A stretch of 64,000 nucleotides of DNA from positions 62,001 to 126,000 of the forward strand of contig NZ_JAFJSY010000009.1 of the NCBI RefSeq assembly GCF_019857225.1, in the 5' to 3' direction. The position numbers and the translations under genes are program-made. The notes below the pieces were generated by a model. The model saw only the letters and a program-made list of their open reading frames with translations. It was not told the origin of the DNA and made no database searches. The DNA is from Streptomyces plumbidurans. Lineage in GTDB: Bacteria > Actinomycetota > Actinomycetes > Streptomycetales > Streptomycetaceae. Shown piece by piece: positions 1 through 8,837 of the stretch; the first letter of the stretch is position 1; each line of letters starts with the position of its first letter.

Positions 1-1514
1 TCCGGCAGCAGTTCACGGAACCGTTCGACGGTGAGCGTGTGCACCAGCCACCGCCAGGCGGCGTCCGACCGCACCCACACCCCGACGTTGGCGTTGCCGC
101 CCTTGTCCCCGCTACGGGCCCCGGCGACGACACCGAGAGGGGCGCGGCGGACACGGGATGCGGCCCGCGGCTCGGGAGCCTCGGGCTCCGGCAGGTCTTC
201 GAGTACGAGGCTGTCGGCGGCCGGTGGCACGGAAATCCGGCGCCCGTCGTGGAGCACCGCCATGTGCTCGACGTCGCCCTGGGGGACGTACACGGCGTCG
301 AAGACCCCGTAGGGCGCGCCCTTTCCGGGTGGTGCGAGCACATGGAAGCCGGGGTAGCTGGCGAGCGCCAGCTCGATGGCGGCGCCGCTCAACGGCCGTC
401 CGACGACCGCCTCGTCGGGGTCCCGCACGACCAGCCGGAGCACGGCGCTCGCGGTCTCCTCGGAAGCGGCGTCGGCCTTGTCGGTGCGGACGAGATCCCA
501 ACGGACTTCGTTCGGCGGTGACTTGGCGAGCGCGTCCGTCATCTGCTCGCGCACGAGCGCGGCCTTGGCCTCGATGTCGAGGCCGGTGAGGACGAAGGCG
601 ACCTCGTTGCGGAAGCCGCCGAGGCGGTTGAGGCCGACCTTGAGGGTCGGGGGCGGGGCCTCGCCCCGTGCGCCGTCGATACGGACGCGGTCGGGGCCGT
701 CCTGGGTGAGCCGGATCGTGTCGAGGCGGGCGGTGACGTCGGGACCGGCGTAGCGGGCGCCACCGGTCTCGTACAGGAGCTGCGCGGTGACCGTGCCGGT
801 GTCGACGAAGCCGCCGGTACCGGGGTGCTTGGTGATGACGCAGCTGCCGTCCTCGTGGACCTCGGCGAGCGGGAAGCCGGGGTGGCGAAGGTCGTGGTCG
901 CCCTCGCTGAAAAAGGCGTAGTTGCCGCCGGTGGCCTGAGTCCCGCACTCCAGGACGTGTCCGGCGACGACGGCGCCCGCGAGCCGGTCGTACTCCCCCG
1001 GCTGCCAGCCGAAGTGCGCGGCGGCGGGCCCGGTGACCAGTGCCGCGTCCGTGACCCGGCCGGTGACGACGACGTCCGCGCCCTCGCGCAGGCACGCGGC
1101 GATCCCGAAGCCGCCGAGGTAGGCGTGGGCGGCGAGGCTGCCCGGGTGGGCGGCGGTGAGGTCGTCGCCCTCGACGTGGGCGACACGAACGGGGATGCCG
1201 AGGCGGTCGGCCAACTTCCGTACGGCGTCGGCGAGTCCGGCCGGGTTGAGGCCGCCGGCGTTGGTGACGACGCGGACCCCGCGCTCGTGCGCGATACCGA
1301 GGCACTCCTCCAACTGGCGCAGGAAGGTGCGGGCATACCCGGCGGCGGGGTCCTTCAGCCGGTCCCGGCCGAGGATCAGCATGGTGAGTTCGGCGAGGTA
1401 GTCGCCGGTGAGGACGTCGAGTTCGCCGCCGGTGAGCATCTCGCGCATGGCGTCAAAACGGTCGCCGTAGAAGCCGGAGGCGTTGCCGATGCGCAGGGGC
1501 GGCCGTGGCGTCAC
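1..1514 (-). CDS. AtuA-family (acyclic terpene utilization, DUF1446) protein, 3' end outside window
   Basis: The reading frame starts at GTG 1514 and is still open at the window edge after about 504 codons. The N-terminal half carries the AtuA-like hallmarks [22 protein letters not shown] and [12 protein letters not shown] second small domain near the visible end contains [16 protein letters not shown], which is typical of the C-terminal domain fused to AtuA in actinobacteria. AtuA-type proteins belong to acyclic terpenoid or branched acyl-CoA catabolism, but their exact reaction is not settled. The start overlaps the stop of the upstream TIGR03084 gene by 4 nt (GTGA), so the two are translationally coupled in one operon. 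Family assignment is firm; substrate is inference. Confidence 0.88.
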   Translation of the reverse strand, partial: MTPRPPLRIGNASGFYGDRFDAMREMLTGGELDVLTGDYLAELTMLILGRDRLKDPAAGYARTFLRQLEECLGIAHERGVRVVTNAGGLNPAGLADAVRKLADRLGIPVRVAHVEGDDLTAAHPGSLAAHAYLGGFGIAACLREGADVVVTGRVTDAALVTGPAAAHFGWQPGEYDRLAGAVVAGHVLECGTQATGGNYAFFSEGDHDLRHPGFPLAEVHEDGSCVITKHPGTGGFVDTGTVTAQLLYETGGARYAGPDVTARLDTIRLTQDGPDRVRIDGARGEAPPPTLKVGLNRLGGFRNEVAFVLTGLDIEAKAALVREQMTDALAKSPPNEVRWDLVRTDKADAASEETASAVLRLVVRDPDEAVVGRPLSGAAIELALASYPGFHVLAPPGKGAPYGVFDAVYVPQGDVEHMAVLHDGRRISVPPAADSLVLEDLPEPEAPEPRAASRVRRAPLGVVAGARSGDKGGNANVGVWVRSDAAWRWLVHTLTVERFRELLP

Positions 1515-2305
1515 CGGGCGGCTCCCTTCGGCGGGCGGCCCTTGCCCGGGGGCCCGGCGAAGGCCTGGGCGATGTCCAGCCAGCGGTCGGCGTTCTCGCC
1601 TACGGCCTCGACGGCGAGGTCGTCGCGGTGGGCGCGCTGGGTGACCAGGAGGCAGAAGTCGAGGGCGGGGCCGGTGACGCGCTCGTCGGCGTCCTCGGGG
1701 CCGTAGGTCCACAACTCGCCCGAGGGTGCGGTGAGTTCGACCCGGAACTGCTCGAACGGCACGGGCAGTCCATGCACGCCGAACGCGAAGTCGCGGGTGC
1801 GGACACCGAGGCGGGCGATGTGGCGGAGGCGGTCGGTGGGGGTGCGTTCCACGCCGAGGGCCGCCGCTACGTCCCCGCCGTGGGCCCAGGTCTCCATGAG
1901 GCGGGCGGTGGCCATGGAGGCGGTGGCCATGGGCGGGCCGTACCAGGGGAAACGGGCCCCCTCGGGCGCCGCTCGCAGCGCCTCGGCCAACGCCTTGCGC
2001 CCGGCCCGCCAGTCCGCGAGCAGCCGCTCGGGCGGCTTGGCGGCGCCCTCCTCGGCCCCGTTGTCCACAAAGTCCCCGGGCTGGGCGAGCGCCTTCTCGA
2101 CCTCACGGGAGAAGGCGGTTCGATCCGTCACGGCCAGCACGGAGTGGTGGTCGGTCCAAGCGAGGTGCGCGATCTGGTGCGCCACGGTCCAGCCGGGCGC
2201 GGGGGTCATGAGCGCCCACTGCTCCGGGCTCAACTCGGCCACCATGCGGTCGAGTTCCTCACTCTCCGCACACAGATCATCGATCACGGGCGTCGGGTCA
2301 GCCAT
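1511..2305 (-). CDS. TIGR03084-family metal-binding protein (DinB/MDMPI-like)
   Basis: This 264-residue protein has the N-terminal helical fold of mycothiol-dependent maleylpyruvate isomerases and DinB proteins, including [18 protein letters not shown] with the histidines expected to bind metal (about residues 38-55). TIGR03084 proteins are regularly coupled to AtuA and acyl-CoA carboxylase genes, so a role in the same catabolic route is inferred. ATG 2305 is the first good start. The gene heads the leftward operon and overlaps the AtuA gene by 4 nt. A perfect 12-bp palindrome lies 33 bp upstream of the start and is a candidate operator. No catalytic activity can be assigned from the sequence alone. 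Confidence 0.85.
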   Translation of the reverse strand: MADPTPVIDDLCAESEELDRMVAELSPEQWALMTPAPGWTVAHQIAHLAWTDHHSVLAVTDRTAFSREVEKALAQPGDFVDNGAEEGAAKPPERLLADWRAGRKALAEALRAAPEGARFPWYGPPMATASMATARLMETWAHGGDVAAALGVERTPTDRLRHIARLGVRTRDFAFGVHGLPVPFEQFRVELTAPSGELWTYGPEDADERVTGPALDFCLLVTQRAHRDDLAVEAVGENADRWLDIAQAFAGPPGKGRPPKGAAR

Positions 2306-2337
2306 GGGGCGAGCATGGCAGCGGGGCTAGAAACAAT

Positions 2338-2349
2338 CAAGCATGCTTG
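2338..2349. promoter_or_regulatory. Palindromic operator candidate CAAGCATGCTTG
   Basis: A perfect 12-bp palindrome, CAAGCATGCTTG, sits in the short divergent gap between the TIGR03084/AtuA operon and the HTH gene, in a local AT-rich patch. Its size and form suit a TetR- or MarR-type repressor site. No regulator of that type is visible here, so the regulator may lie to the left of the window. Function is inference. Confidence 0.45.
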
Positions 2350-2423
2350 TATTAATTTGTTTTCCACAGGTGGATATCTGTGTGCGGTCACTTGGCTACT
2401 CTCAGTGAGAGGAGGTGGTGGCG

Positions 2424-3269
2424 GTGCACATGCGCGAACTTGATCCCAGCGGGTCGCCCTTGGACTACTACGGCTACGAGCTACGGCGTACTCGGGAGGC
2501 AGCGGGGCTGACCCAGCAGGCGCTCGGTTCGATCGTGTTCTGCACGGGGTCCCTGATCGGGCAGATCGAGACGACGGGGCGGGTGCCTACGCGGGAGTTC
2601 TCGGAGCGGGTGGATGCTGCGCTGGGGACGGGTGGGACGTTTTCGCGGTTGGTGGGGTTGGTGCTGCGGAGTCAGTTGCCTAGTTGGTTTCAGCCTTATG
2701 CGGAGATGGAGGCGCGGGCGGGGTATATCTCCACCTTTCAGGCGCAGTTGGTGGACGGCCTCCTCCAGACGGAGGGGTATGCCCGTGCGGTCCTGGGTGT
2801 CCGCGACGACACGGAGCTCGAGTCGAAGGTGGCTGCGCGGATCGACCGGCAGCGCGTGTTGGGCCGGGATCGTCCCCCGACGACGTGGGTGGTGCTCAGC
2901 GAGGCAGTGCTGCACCAAGAGGTCGGCGGTCGGGGAGTCATGCGGAATCAACTCGCCCACCTGTTGACCATGCGCAACCGGCCGTGGGTGAAGGTTCAGG
3001 TTCTGCCGTTCGCGGCAGGCGCGCACACAGGGATGATGGGCTCGTTCGCCCACCTGCGCTTCGACGGGGACCCCGACATCATCTACACCGAGGACTTCGT
3101 CCAGGGGCACATGACGGCCAATCCGGACGCTGTCCGGGAAGGGGCGGTCCGTTACGATCAACTCCAGGCCGCAGCGCTCTCCGTGGAGGATTCCGCGGCT
3201 CTTATCGCCCGCGTTATGGAGGAGCGTTATGGGAACGAACCCCGGCCCGTCGGGCGCGATATGGCGTAA
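2424..3269 (+). CDS. Scr1-type helix-turn-helix regulator with DUF5753
   Basis: About 281 residues. An N-terminal XRE-type helix-turn-helix (LRRTREAAGLTQQALGS, then GSLIGQIETTGRVP) is followed by the DUF5753 domain, recognisable from LVDGLLQTEGYARAV and VQVLPFAAGAHTGMMGSF. In streptomycetes these regulators are paired with a small DUF397 protein, and the pair behaves somewhat like a toxin-antitoxin or developmental switch module. GTG 2424 is preferred because GGAGG ends 8 nt upstream; ATG 2430 is possible. The 3' end overlaps the DUF397 gene by 41 nt. Between about 2560 and 2760 codons end in G or T far more than in neighbouring genes. Confidence 0.85.
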   Translation: MHMRELDPSGSPLDYYGYELRRTREAAGLTQQALGSIVFCTGSLIGQIETTGRVPTREFSERVDAALGTGGTFSRLVGLVLRSQLPSWFQPYAEMEARAGYISTFQAQLVDGLLQTEGYARAVLGVRDDTELESKVAARIDRQRVLGRDRPPTTWVVLSEAVLHQEVGGRGVMRNQLAHLLTMRNRPWVKVQVLPFAAGAHTGMMGSFAHLRFDGDPDIIYTEDFVQGHMTANPDAVREGAVRYDQLQAAALSVEDSAALIARVMEERYGNEPRPVGRDMA

Positions 3270-3519
3270 ATCTTCGTACAGCGGCGACACCGGCGGCCAG
3301 TGCGTCGAGTGCGCCCCCCTCGGCACCGCAACGTGGCGCAAGGCCTCCTACAGCGGCGGCACCGGCGGTGATTGCGTCGAGGTCGCCGACCTCACGGCGC
3401 ACATAGCCATCCGTGACTCCAAGCACCCCGCCGGAGGCACCCTCACCGTGTCCGCCGGTGCCTTTTCCAGCTGGGTCCGAGCCATTGCTCAGGGCAGCGG
3501 AACCGGCGTGGCCATATAG
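3229..3519 (+). CDS. DUF397 protein with doubled N-terminal motif
   Basis: This 96-residue protein starts at ATG 3229 inside the end of the HTH gene, in another frame, so the two are coupled. DUF397 proteins normally carry one motif of the form W-x-K-S-S-Y-S-G-x-x-G-x-x-C-V-E-V-A, followed by IRDSK and a C-terminal W. Here the motif occurs twice in tandem, IWRKSSYSGDTGGQCVECA and TWRKASYSGGTGGDCVEVA, followed by IAIRDSKHP and SSWVRAI. The same doubling is found in the second DUF397 gene at 54715. DUF397 proteins are thought to interact with the partner HTH regulator; the biochemical function is unknown. Confidence 0.85.
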   Translation: MGTNPGPSGAIWRKSSYSGDTGGQCVECAPLGTATWRKASYSGGTGGDCVEVADLTAHIAIRDSKHPAGGTLTVSAGAFSSWVRAIAQGSGTGVAI

Positions 3520-3621
3520 ACGAAAAGGCCACCCGCCACGAAAGCGTGCCTGGCACCCTCATCCGCCGATTGCCAGGCCGCTCCGTGCAGGTGCAGCGCT
3601 GCGGTAGCCCGCACGGGTTCG

Positions 3622-3678
3622 TCAGCCTTCTTCGGCCCCGGCGAGGAAGCCGGGAACGTACTTGCAGTGCCACGTCAC
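3622..3678 (-). pseudogene. Possible truncated RelE-like toxin start downstream of DUF6247 gene
   Basis: A GTG at 3678 overlaps the DUF6247 stop codon by 4 nt (GTGA) and opens a frame of only 18 codons, beginning VTWHCKYVPGFLAG, before a TGA. The pattern W, x4, Y-V-P near the start resembles the N-terminus of RelE-like toxins that often follow DUF6247 genes in streptomycetes, as far as I recall. No continuation of such a toxin is obvious in any frame across 3520-3621. It may be an eroded toxin remnant or a chance short frame. Identification is weak. Confidence 0.25.
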
Positions 3679-4037
3679 GCCGCGCGTACCGCCTGGGCTG
3701 CGTCTCGATAGATCGCTGCGGCCTCGACCAGATACTCCCGTGCCTCGTCGGGAGCGGACGCAACCTGGGCGAGATACTCGGCCCGGTGATACGCCCGCGC
3801 AGTCTCAGGATGCCGCTCGATCTCCAGGAGAGCGGCCCAGTGGGCAAGGTAGGCATGAACAGGACCGAGTGAGCCTTGTTCCACGGCGTTCGCGAGTGCT
3901 TGGTCCTTGGCCTGGTCGTACGAGGTCAAGAGCTGCGGGGCCACTACGGCGCACGCGGCACGCAGCGAACCCGGAGTGCGCTCCGGGGTTGGGATCAGCG
4001 GCCGTTCGGCCGAGGAGCCAGTGTGGTGCACACTCAC
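3675..4037 (-). CDS. DUF6247-family protein (antitoxin-like)
   Basis: A 120-residue soluble protein starting at GTG 4037. The stretch TPGSLRAACAVVAP, then YDQAKDQALANAVEQGSL and VHAYLAHWAALLEI, fits the short helical DUF6247 family of actinobacteria. Family members often sit directly upstream of a RelE-like gene and are suspected antitoxins, though I know of no firm functional proof. Here the expected partner seems missing or reduced to an 18-codon remnant. The gene is divergent from the methyltransferase at 4084. There is no signal peptide or membrane segment. Family call is moderate. Confidence 0.6.
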   Translation of the reverse strand: MSVHHTGSSAERPLIPTPERTPGSLRAACAVVAPQLLTSYDQAKDQALANAVEQGSLGPVHAYLAHWAALLEIERHPETARAYHRAEYLAQVASAPDEAREYLVEAAAIYRDAAQAVRAA

Positions 4038-4083
4038 GGATATTACGGTGCGCCATCCATCAGCCCGGCAGTACCGTCGCCCG

Positions 4084-4824
4084 ATGCCTGATGAAGACGG
4101 TTACTTCGGAGAATCCGTTGCCGCCGGGTACGACGACTCGTCGGCGGAGATGTTCGCGGCGGACGTACTGGAACCGGCCGTAGAGCTGCTGGCGGAGCTG
4201 GCTGCTGGGGGGCGGGCCCTGGAACTGGGCGTCGGTACGGGGCGGGTCGCCTTGCCGCTGTCGGCTCGCGGAGTCGAGGTGCACGGGATCGACATGTCCC
4301 GGGCGATGGTGGAGCGGCTGCGGGCCAAGCCCGGCGGGGACGCGGTCGGCGTGACGATCGGGGACTTCGCCACGGCCAGGGCACAGGGCACGTTCTCCCT
4401 CGCATACCTGGTGTTCAACACCATCGCGAACCTCACCACGCAGGACGCCCAGGTCGACTGCTTCCGTAACGTCGCCGCCCACCTGGAGCCCGGCGGCCGC
4501 TTCGTCGTCGAGGTCGGCGTACCCGACCTGCGCAGGCTGCCGCCCGGGCAGAAAGCGGTGCCGTTCCACGTCAGCGAGGGACACCTCGGCTTCGACGAGT
4601 ACGACGTGGCGACCCAGTCGATGACCTCCCACCACGTACGGATCAAGGACGGCCGCGCCGAATACCTCGCCTTCCCCTTCCGCTACGTATGGCCCTCGGA
4701 GCTGGACCTCATGGCCCGGCTGGCCGGGATGCGGCTGGTGAACCGGTGGGACGGCTGGACCCGGGAGCCCTTCACGAGCGAGAGCCGGCAGCACGTCTCG
4801 GTCTGGGAGAAGCCCGCCGACTGA
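4084..4824 (+). CDS. Class I SAM-dependent methyltransferase
   Basis: A 246-residue Rossmann-fold methyltransferase. Motif I is ALELGVGTGRVALPL (about residues 43-57), an acidic motif II follows in VHGIDMSRAMV, and a post-I segment is LAYLVFNTIANL. The C-terminal half (FRYVWPSELDLMARLAGMRL) is the usual substrate-side lid. ATG 4084 is chosen because the protein begins MPDEDGYFGESVAAGYDD, the normal start of this family; the open frame upstream lacks similarity and codon bias. The substrate cannot be predicted. The gene stands alone between divergent and convergent neighbours. Confidence 0.85.
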   Translation: MPDEDGYFGESVAAGYDDSSAEMFAADVLEPAVELLAELAAGGRALELGVGTGRVALPLSARGVEVHGIDMSRAMVERLRAKPGGDAVGVTIGDFATARAQGTFSLAYLVFNTIANLTTQDAQVDCFRNVAAHLEPGGRFVVEVGVPDLRRLPPGQKAVPFHVSEGHLGFDEYDVATQSMTSHHVRIKDGRAEYLAFPFRYVWPSELDLMARLAGMRLVNRWDGWTREPFTSESRQHVSVWEKPAD

Positions 4825-4855
4825 CCCCAACCGACCCCGGCCGACGCACCGCAGG

Positions 4856-5839
4856 TCACACCTCTGGCGGCAGCGAAGCCTTCCCCCGCCCCACCTGCGT
4901 CCGCACCGCCCCCATGCTCGCCGCGATGACCATGACGATCGCGGCGGCCTGCACGGCGGACAGGGCCTGGTCCAGGACCAGGAAGCCCGCTGTCGCCGCG
5001 AGAGCGGGCTCCAGGCTCATCATGATCGCGAAGGTGGAGGCGGGGAGGCGGCGCAGGGCGATGAGCTCGAAGGTGTACGGCAGCACGGAGGAGAGGACCG
5101 CGACCGACGAGCCCAGCGCGATCGTCGTCGGATCGGCGAGCTTGGAGCCCGATTCCGCGATCCCGAGCGGCAGCATCAGCAGCGCCCCGACCGCCATGGC
5201 CAGGGCGAGCCCGTCGGCCTGCGGGAACCGCCGTCCCGTACGCGCGCTGAAGATGATGTACGCCGCCCACATGGCACCCGCGCCCAGCGCGAAGGCGACG
5301 CCGACCATGTCGAGGTCGCCGAAGCCCCCCACCCCACCGCTGAGCAGGAAGACACCCCCGAGCGCGAGCGCGGCCCATACGGCGTTGAGGGCGCGGCGGG
5401 AGGCGAAGACGGACAGGGCGAGCGGGCCGAGGACCTCCAGGGTGACCGCGGCGCCGAGCGGAATGCGGTCCACCGCCTGGTAGAAGAGGCCGTTCATCGC
5501 GCCCATCACGGTGCCGAAGGCGATGACGGTGCCCCAGTCGGCGCGCGAGTGGCCGCGCAGCCGCGGGCGGCAGACCACCAGCAGGACGACGGCCGCGGCG
5601 ATCAGCCGCAGGGTGACGACGCCGAGCGCCCCGGCCCTCGGCATCAGGCTCACGGCCAGCGCCGCACCGAACTGCACCGAGAGCCCGGCCCCGAGCACCA
5701 GCCCGACCGGGCCGAGCGAGTTCCGACGGTCCGGGCCACCGGGAGCGTTCACCGCGGTGGGCGAGGAGGTGGTGGTGCTGCTGGGCGTGGTCACGGGCGG
5801 TCCAGGTGCTCGGGTCGAGGTTCGTTCATCACGATGCAC
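4856..5839 (-). CDS. EamA/RhtA-type drug/metabolite exporter
   Basis: A 327-residue inner-membrane protein with about ten hydrophobic segments after a roughly 40-residue polar leader. Two EamA repeats are visible: the first spans VLGAGLSVQFGAALAVSL to LSVFASRRAL, the second starts near GVAFALGAGAMWAAYI. The RhtA-like features (GAAVTLEVLGPLALS and RRLPASTFAIMMSLEPALAA) suggest efflux of amino acids or related metabolites such as threonine or homoserine. The start is uncertain: GTG 5839 gives the full length, while GTG 5794 would remove part of the polar leader. A 6-6-6 inverted repeat immediately upstream is a possible operator. Confidence 0.83.
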   Translation of the reverse strand: MHRDERTSTRAPGPPVTTPSSTTTSSPTAVNAPGGPDRRNSLGPVGLVLGAGLSVQFGAALAVSLMPRAGALGVVTLRLIAAAVVLLVVCRPRLRGHSRADWGTVIAFGTVMGAMNGLFYQAVDRIPLGAAVTLEVLGPLALSVFASRRALNAVWAALALGGVFLLSGGVGGFGDLDMVGVAFALGAGAMWAAYIIFSARTGRRFPQADGLALAMAVGALLMLPLGIAESGSKLADPTTIALGSSVAVLSSVLPYTFELIALRRLPASTFAIMMSLEPALAATAGFLVLDQALSAVQAAAIVMVIAASMGAVRTQVGRGKASLPPEV

Positions 5840-5844
5840 TGTCC

Positions 5845-5862
5845 AGTCCAGGGTAATGGACT
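5845..5862. promoter_or_regulatory. Inverted repeat AGTCCA-N6-TGGACT upstream of EamA exporter
   Basis: Perfect 6-bp arms AGTCCA (5845-5850) and TGGACT (5857-5862) are separated by GGGTAA, 6 bp upstream of the GTG start. Position and symmetry suit an operator for a dimeric regulator controlling the exporter. There is no divergent regulator gene next to it. Confidence 0.4.
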
Positions 5863-5922
5863 CGGTCAGGCGTGTGAACCAGTTTTGCCACTGTCCCGGA
5901 TGCTGGACGCGAACCCCTCACT

Positions 5923-8793
5923 TCATGAACCCTCCTCGTCCAGCGCCCCCGCCAACACCTCCGCCAGATGCCGCCCCCGCACCCCCGCCAGTTGGTCCAG
6001 CTGGGTCCGGCAGGAGAAGCCGTCGGCCAGGACGACCGCCCCGTCCGCTGCCCCCCGCACCGCCGGCAGCAGCTGGTCCTCCGCGCAGGATGCCGAAACC
6101 TCGTAGTGGCCCTTCTCGAAGCCGAAGTTGCCCGCCAGGCCGCAGCAGCCGCCCGCGAGGTCGCCGGTGAGGCCGGCTGCTTCGCGCAGTCTGCGGTCGG
6201 AGCCGTCTCCCAGGACCGCGTGCTGGTGGCAGTGGGTCTGGCCGGTCACCGGGCGGTGCACGGCCGGTGGTTTCCAATGCGGGGCGTACTTCTCCAGGGC
6301 CTCCGCGAAGGTCACGACCGCGGCGGCGAGGCGGGCCGCGCGCGGGTCGTCTGCCAGCAGTTCGGGCAGGTCGCTGCGCAGGGCGGCGGCGCAGCTCGGT
6401 TCCAGGACGACGACGGGGGCGCCCGTGTCCAGGACCGGGTCCATCAGGTCCAGGGTGCGGCGCAGGACGGTGCGGGCGCGGTCCAGCTGGCCCGTGGAGA
6501 CGTACGTCAGGCCGCAGCACACCCGTCCGCGTCCCCGCAGCAGCGACAGCGGGTCCAGGGCGACCGTGTGGCCGTCGCCCACGGGCGCCTTCGCGAGCAC
6601 CACCGTGGGCGGCAGCGCCACCCGCAGCCCGGCCGCCTCCAGCACTCGTACGGCCGCCTGCCCCACGGCCGGGGAGAGGTGCTCGGTGAACGTGTCCGGC
6701 CACAGCACCACCAGGTCACCGCCGGAGGATGACGTGGCGGGCCGCCGGGACCACCAGCGGCCGAACGTCTGCGTCGCCACCCGAGGGATGCGCCGCTCGG
6801 GCGCGATCCCGCCGAGTCGCTTGGCGAGCGCGGCCAACGGCCGTACGGAAGCAAGGGCGTTGACCAGCGGCGCCGTGCGCGTGCGCTCCACCCAGCGCAG
6901 CCAGAGCGGCAGTCGTCCCATGCTGTAGTGGGCGGCCGGGCGGCGTCGGCCCTCGTAGTGGTGGTGCAGGAACTCCGCCTTGTACGTGGCCATGTCGACC
7001 TCGACCGGGCAGTCGGAGCGGCACCCCTTGCAGGACAGGCACAGATCCAGCGCGTCGCGCACCTCGGTCGACCGCCAGCCGTCGGTCACCAGCTCCCCGG
7101 CGAGCATCTCGTGCAGCAGCCGGGCGCGCCCGCGCGTGGAGTGCTCCTCCTTGCCGGTAGCCCGGAAGGACGGGCACATCACGGAGGAGCCAGCCGCCGA
7201 GGTCGTACGGCACTTGGCGACCCCCACGCAGCGCCGGACCGCGGCGGAGAAGTCGCCGCCGTCCGCGGGGTAGCCGAAGACCACGTCGACCGGTTCGCGG
7301 GGCAGGACGGAGAAGCGGAGGTCGGCGTCGAGGGGTGAAGGGCGCACCAGGATCCCGGGGTTGAGGAGGTCGTCGGGGTCCCAGACGCCCTTGGCGCGCT
7401 CGAAGAGGGCGACCATCTCCGTGCCGTACATCTTCGGCAGCAGTTCGGCCCGCGCCTGTCCGTCCCCGTGCTCCCCGGACAGCGAGCCGCCGTGTGCGAC
7501 GACCAGTTCGGCCAGGTCCTCGGAGAAGCGGCGGAAGCGGGCGATGCCCGGCTCGGTCAGCAGGTCGAAGTCGATGCGGACGTGGATGCAGCCGTCCCCG
7601 AAGTGGCCGTACGGAGTGCCTTTCAGGCCGTGGGAGGTCAGCAGGGCGCGGAAGTCCCGCAGATACGCGCCGAGCCGCGCGGGCGGCACCGCGCAGTCCT
7701 CCCAGCCCGGCCACGCCTCGCTGCCGTCCGGCATTCGGGTCGCGGTGCCGCTCGCGTCCTCGCGGATGCGCCACAGCGTCCGCTGTCCGGCGGGGTCGGT
7801 GACGATCAGCGAGTCGAGGACGTCGGCGGCCCGCACGATCGCCTCCGCACGCGCGCGTGCCTCGCCCTCCGACTTGCCTCCCGTCTCCACGAACAGCCAG
7901 GCCCCGCCCCGCGGGAGCGCGGCCGTGGACGGCACCAGGTCGGCCGCCATGCCCTCCACCGTGAGCGGCCCGTAGGGCAGCAGTCCGGCCGCGGCCTGCG
8001 CGGCGGCCGCCTCGTCGGCGTAGGCCAGCACGGCCAGGGCACAAGCGCGTGGGGCCTCGACGAGCCGTACGACGGCCTGCGTGAGCACTCCGAGGGTGCC
8101 CTCGCTGCCGCAGAAGGAACGGGCGACGTCGGCGCCCTTCTCCGGCAGCAGCGCGTCCAGCGCGTAGCCGGAGATACGGCGCGGCAGCTCGGGAAAACCC
8201 GTCCGCAGCCGCGCCAACTCCCCCTCGGCGAGGGCCCGCAGGCCCTCCGGCGCGCCCGCCCACTGCTGTCCGAGCCTGAGCCGCGCCCCGCGCGCGGTGA
8301 CCACGTCCAGCTCGCGCACGCTGTCTGCGGTGGTGCCCCAGGCCACCGAGTGCGAGCCGCAGGAGTTGTTGCCGATCATCCCGCCGAGCGTGCACCGGCT
8401 GTGCGTGGAGGGGTCGGGGCCGAAGCGGAGCCCGTGCGGCGCGGCGGCCTCCTGGAGCCGGTCGAGGACGAGGCCGGGCTGTACGACGGCCTCGCGCGCC
8501 CCGGGGTCGAGCGACACCAGGCGGTTCATGTGGCGGGTGAAGTCCAGGACCACGCCGGTGCCGGTGGCCTGCCCGGCGATCGAGGTGCCGCCGCCGCGCG
8601 CCACGACCGGGACCCCGCGCTCGCGGCACACGGCCAGCACGGCCGCCACGTCGTCGGCGTCCCGCGGGGCGACCACGCCGAGCGGGACCCGCCGGTAGTT
8701 GGACGCGTCCATGGTGGTCAGCGCCCGGGACGTGACGTCGAAGCCGACGTCGCCCCGGACGGCCCTGCGCAGTTCGCCTTCGAGATCCGTCAT
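5923..8793 (-). CDS. FAD-linked oxidase fused to Fe-S/CCG domain (D-lactate or glycolate dehydrogenase-like)
   Basis: A 956-residue fusion. The N-terminal half is a PCMH-type FAD-binding domain (VARGGGTSIAGQATGTG, IGNNSCGSHSVAWG) with its cap (YGHFGDGCIHVRIDFDL, GSLSGEHGDGQAR). The C-terminal half has 4Fe-4S ligands in CLSCKGCRSDCP, an accessory Cys set around CVGVAKC, and cysteine-rich CCG motifs CCGLTYVSTGQL and CCGLAGNFGF. This architecture occurs in membrane-associated 2-hydroxyacid dehydrogenases that feed electrons to quinones; the substrate is not determined here. ATG 8793 (MTDLEGELRRA) is chosen because the frame further upstream runs through repeats and lacks family similarity. Confidence 0.9.
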   Translation of the reverse strand: MTDLEGELRRAVRGDVGFDVTSRALTTMDASNYRRVPLGVVAPRDADDVAAVLAVCRERGVPVVARGGGTSIAGQATGTGVVLDFTRHMNRLVSLDPGAREAVVQPGLVLDRLQEAAAPHGLRFGPDPSTHSRCTLGGMIGNNSCGSHSVAWGTTADSVRELDVVTARGARLRLGQQWAGAPEGLRALAEGELARLRTGFPELPRRISGYALDALLPEKGADVARSFCGSEGTLGVLTQAVVRLVEAPRACALAVLAYADEAAAAQAAAGLLPYGPLTVEGMAADLVPSTAALPRGGAWLFVETGGKSEGEARARAEAIVRAADVLDSLIVTDPAGQRTLWRIREDASGTATRMPDGSEAWPGWEDCAVPPARLGAYLRDFRALLTSHGLKGTPYGHFGDGCIHVRIDFDLLTEPGIARFRRFSEDLAELVVAHGGSLSGEHGDGQARAELLPKMYGTEMVALFERAKGVWDPDDLLNPGILVRPSPLDADLRFSVLPREPVDVVFGYPADGGDFSAAVRRCVGVAKCRTTSAAGSSVMCPSFRATGKEEHSTRGRARLLHEMLAGELVTDGWRSTEVRDALDLCLSCKGCRSDCPVEVDMATYKAEFLHHHYEGRRRPAAHYSMGRLPLWLRWVERTRTAPLVNALASVRPLAALAKRLGGIAPERRIPRVATQTFGRWWSRRPATSSSGGDLVVLWPDTFTEHLSPAVGQAAVRVLEAAGLRVALPPTVVLAKAPVGDGHTVALDPLSLLRGRGRVCCGLTYVSTGQLDRARTVLRRTLDLMDPVLDTGAPVVVLEPSCAAALRSDLPELLADDPRAARLAAAVVTFAEALEKYAPHWKPPAVHRPVTGQTHCHQHAVLGDGSDRRLREAAGLTGDLAGGCCGLAGNFGFEKGHYEVSASCAEDQLLPAVRGAADGAVVLADGFSCRTQLDQLAGVRGRHLAEVLAGALDEEGS

Positions 8794-8837
8794 GACCCCA
8801 GCATGCATCCGGGCACCGACAGTCACAGCAGCTCTGT

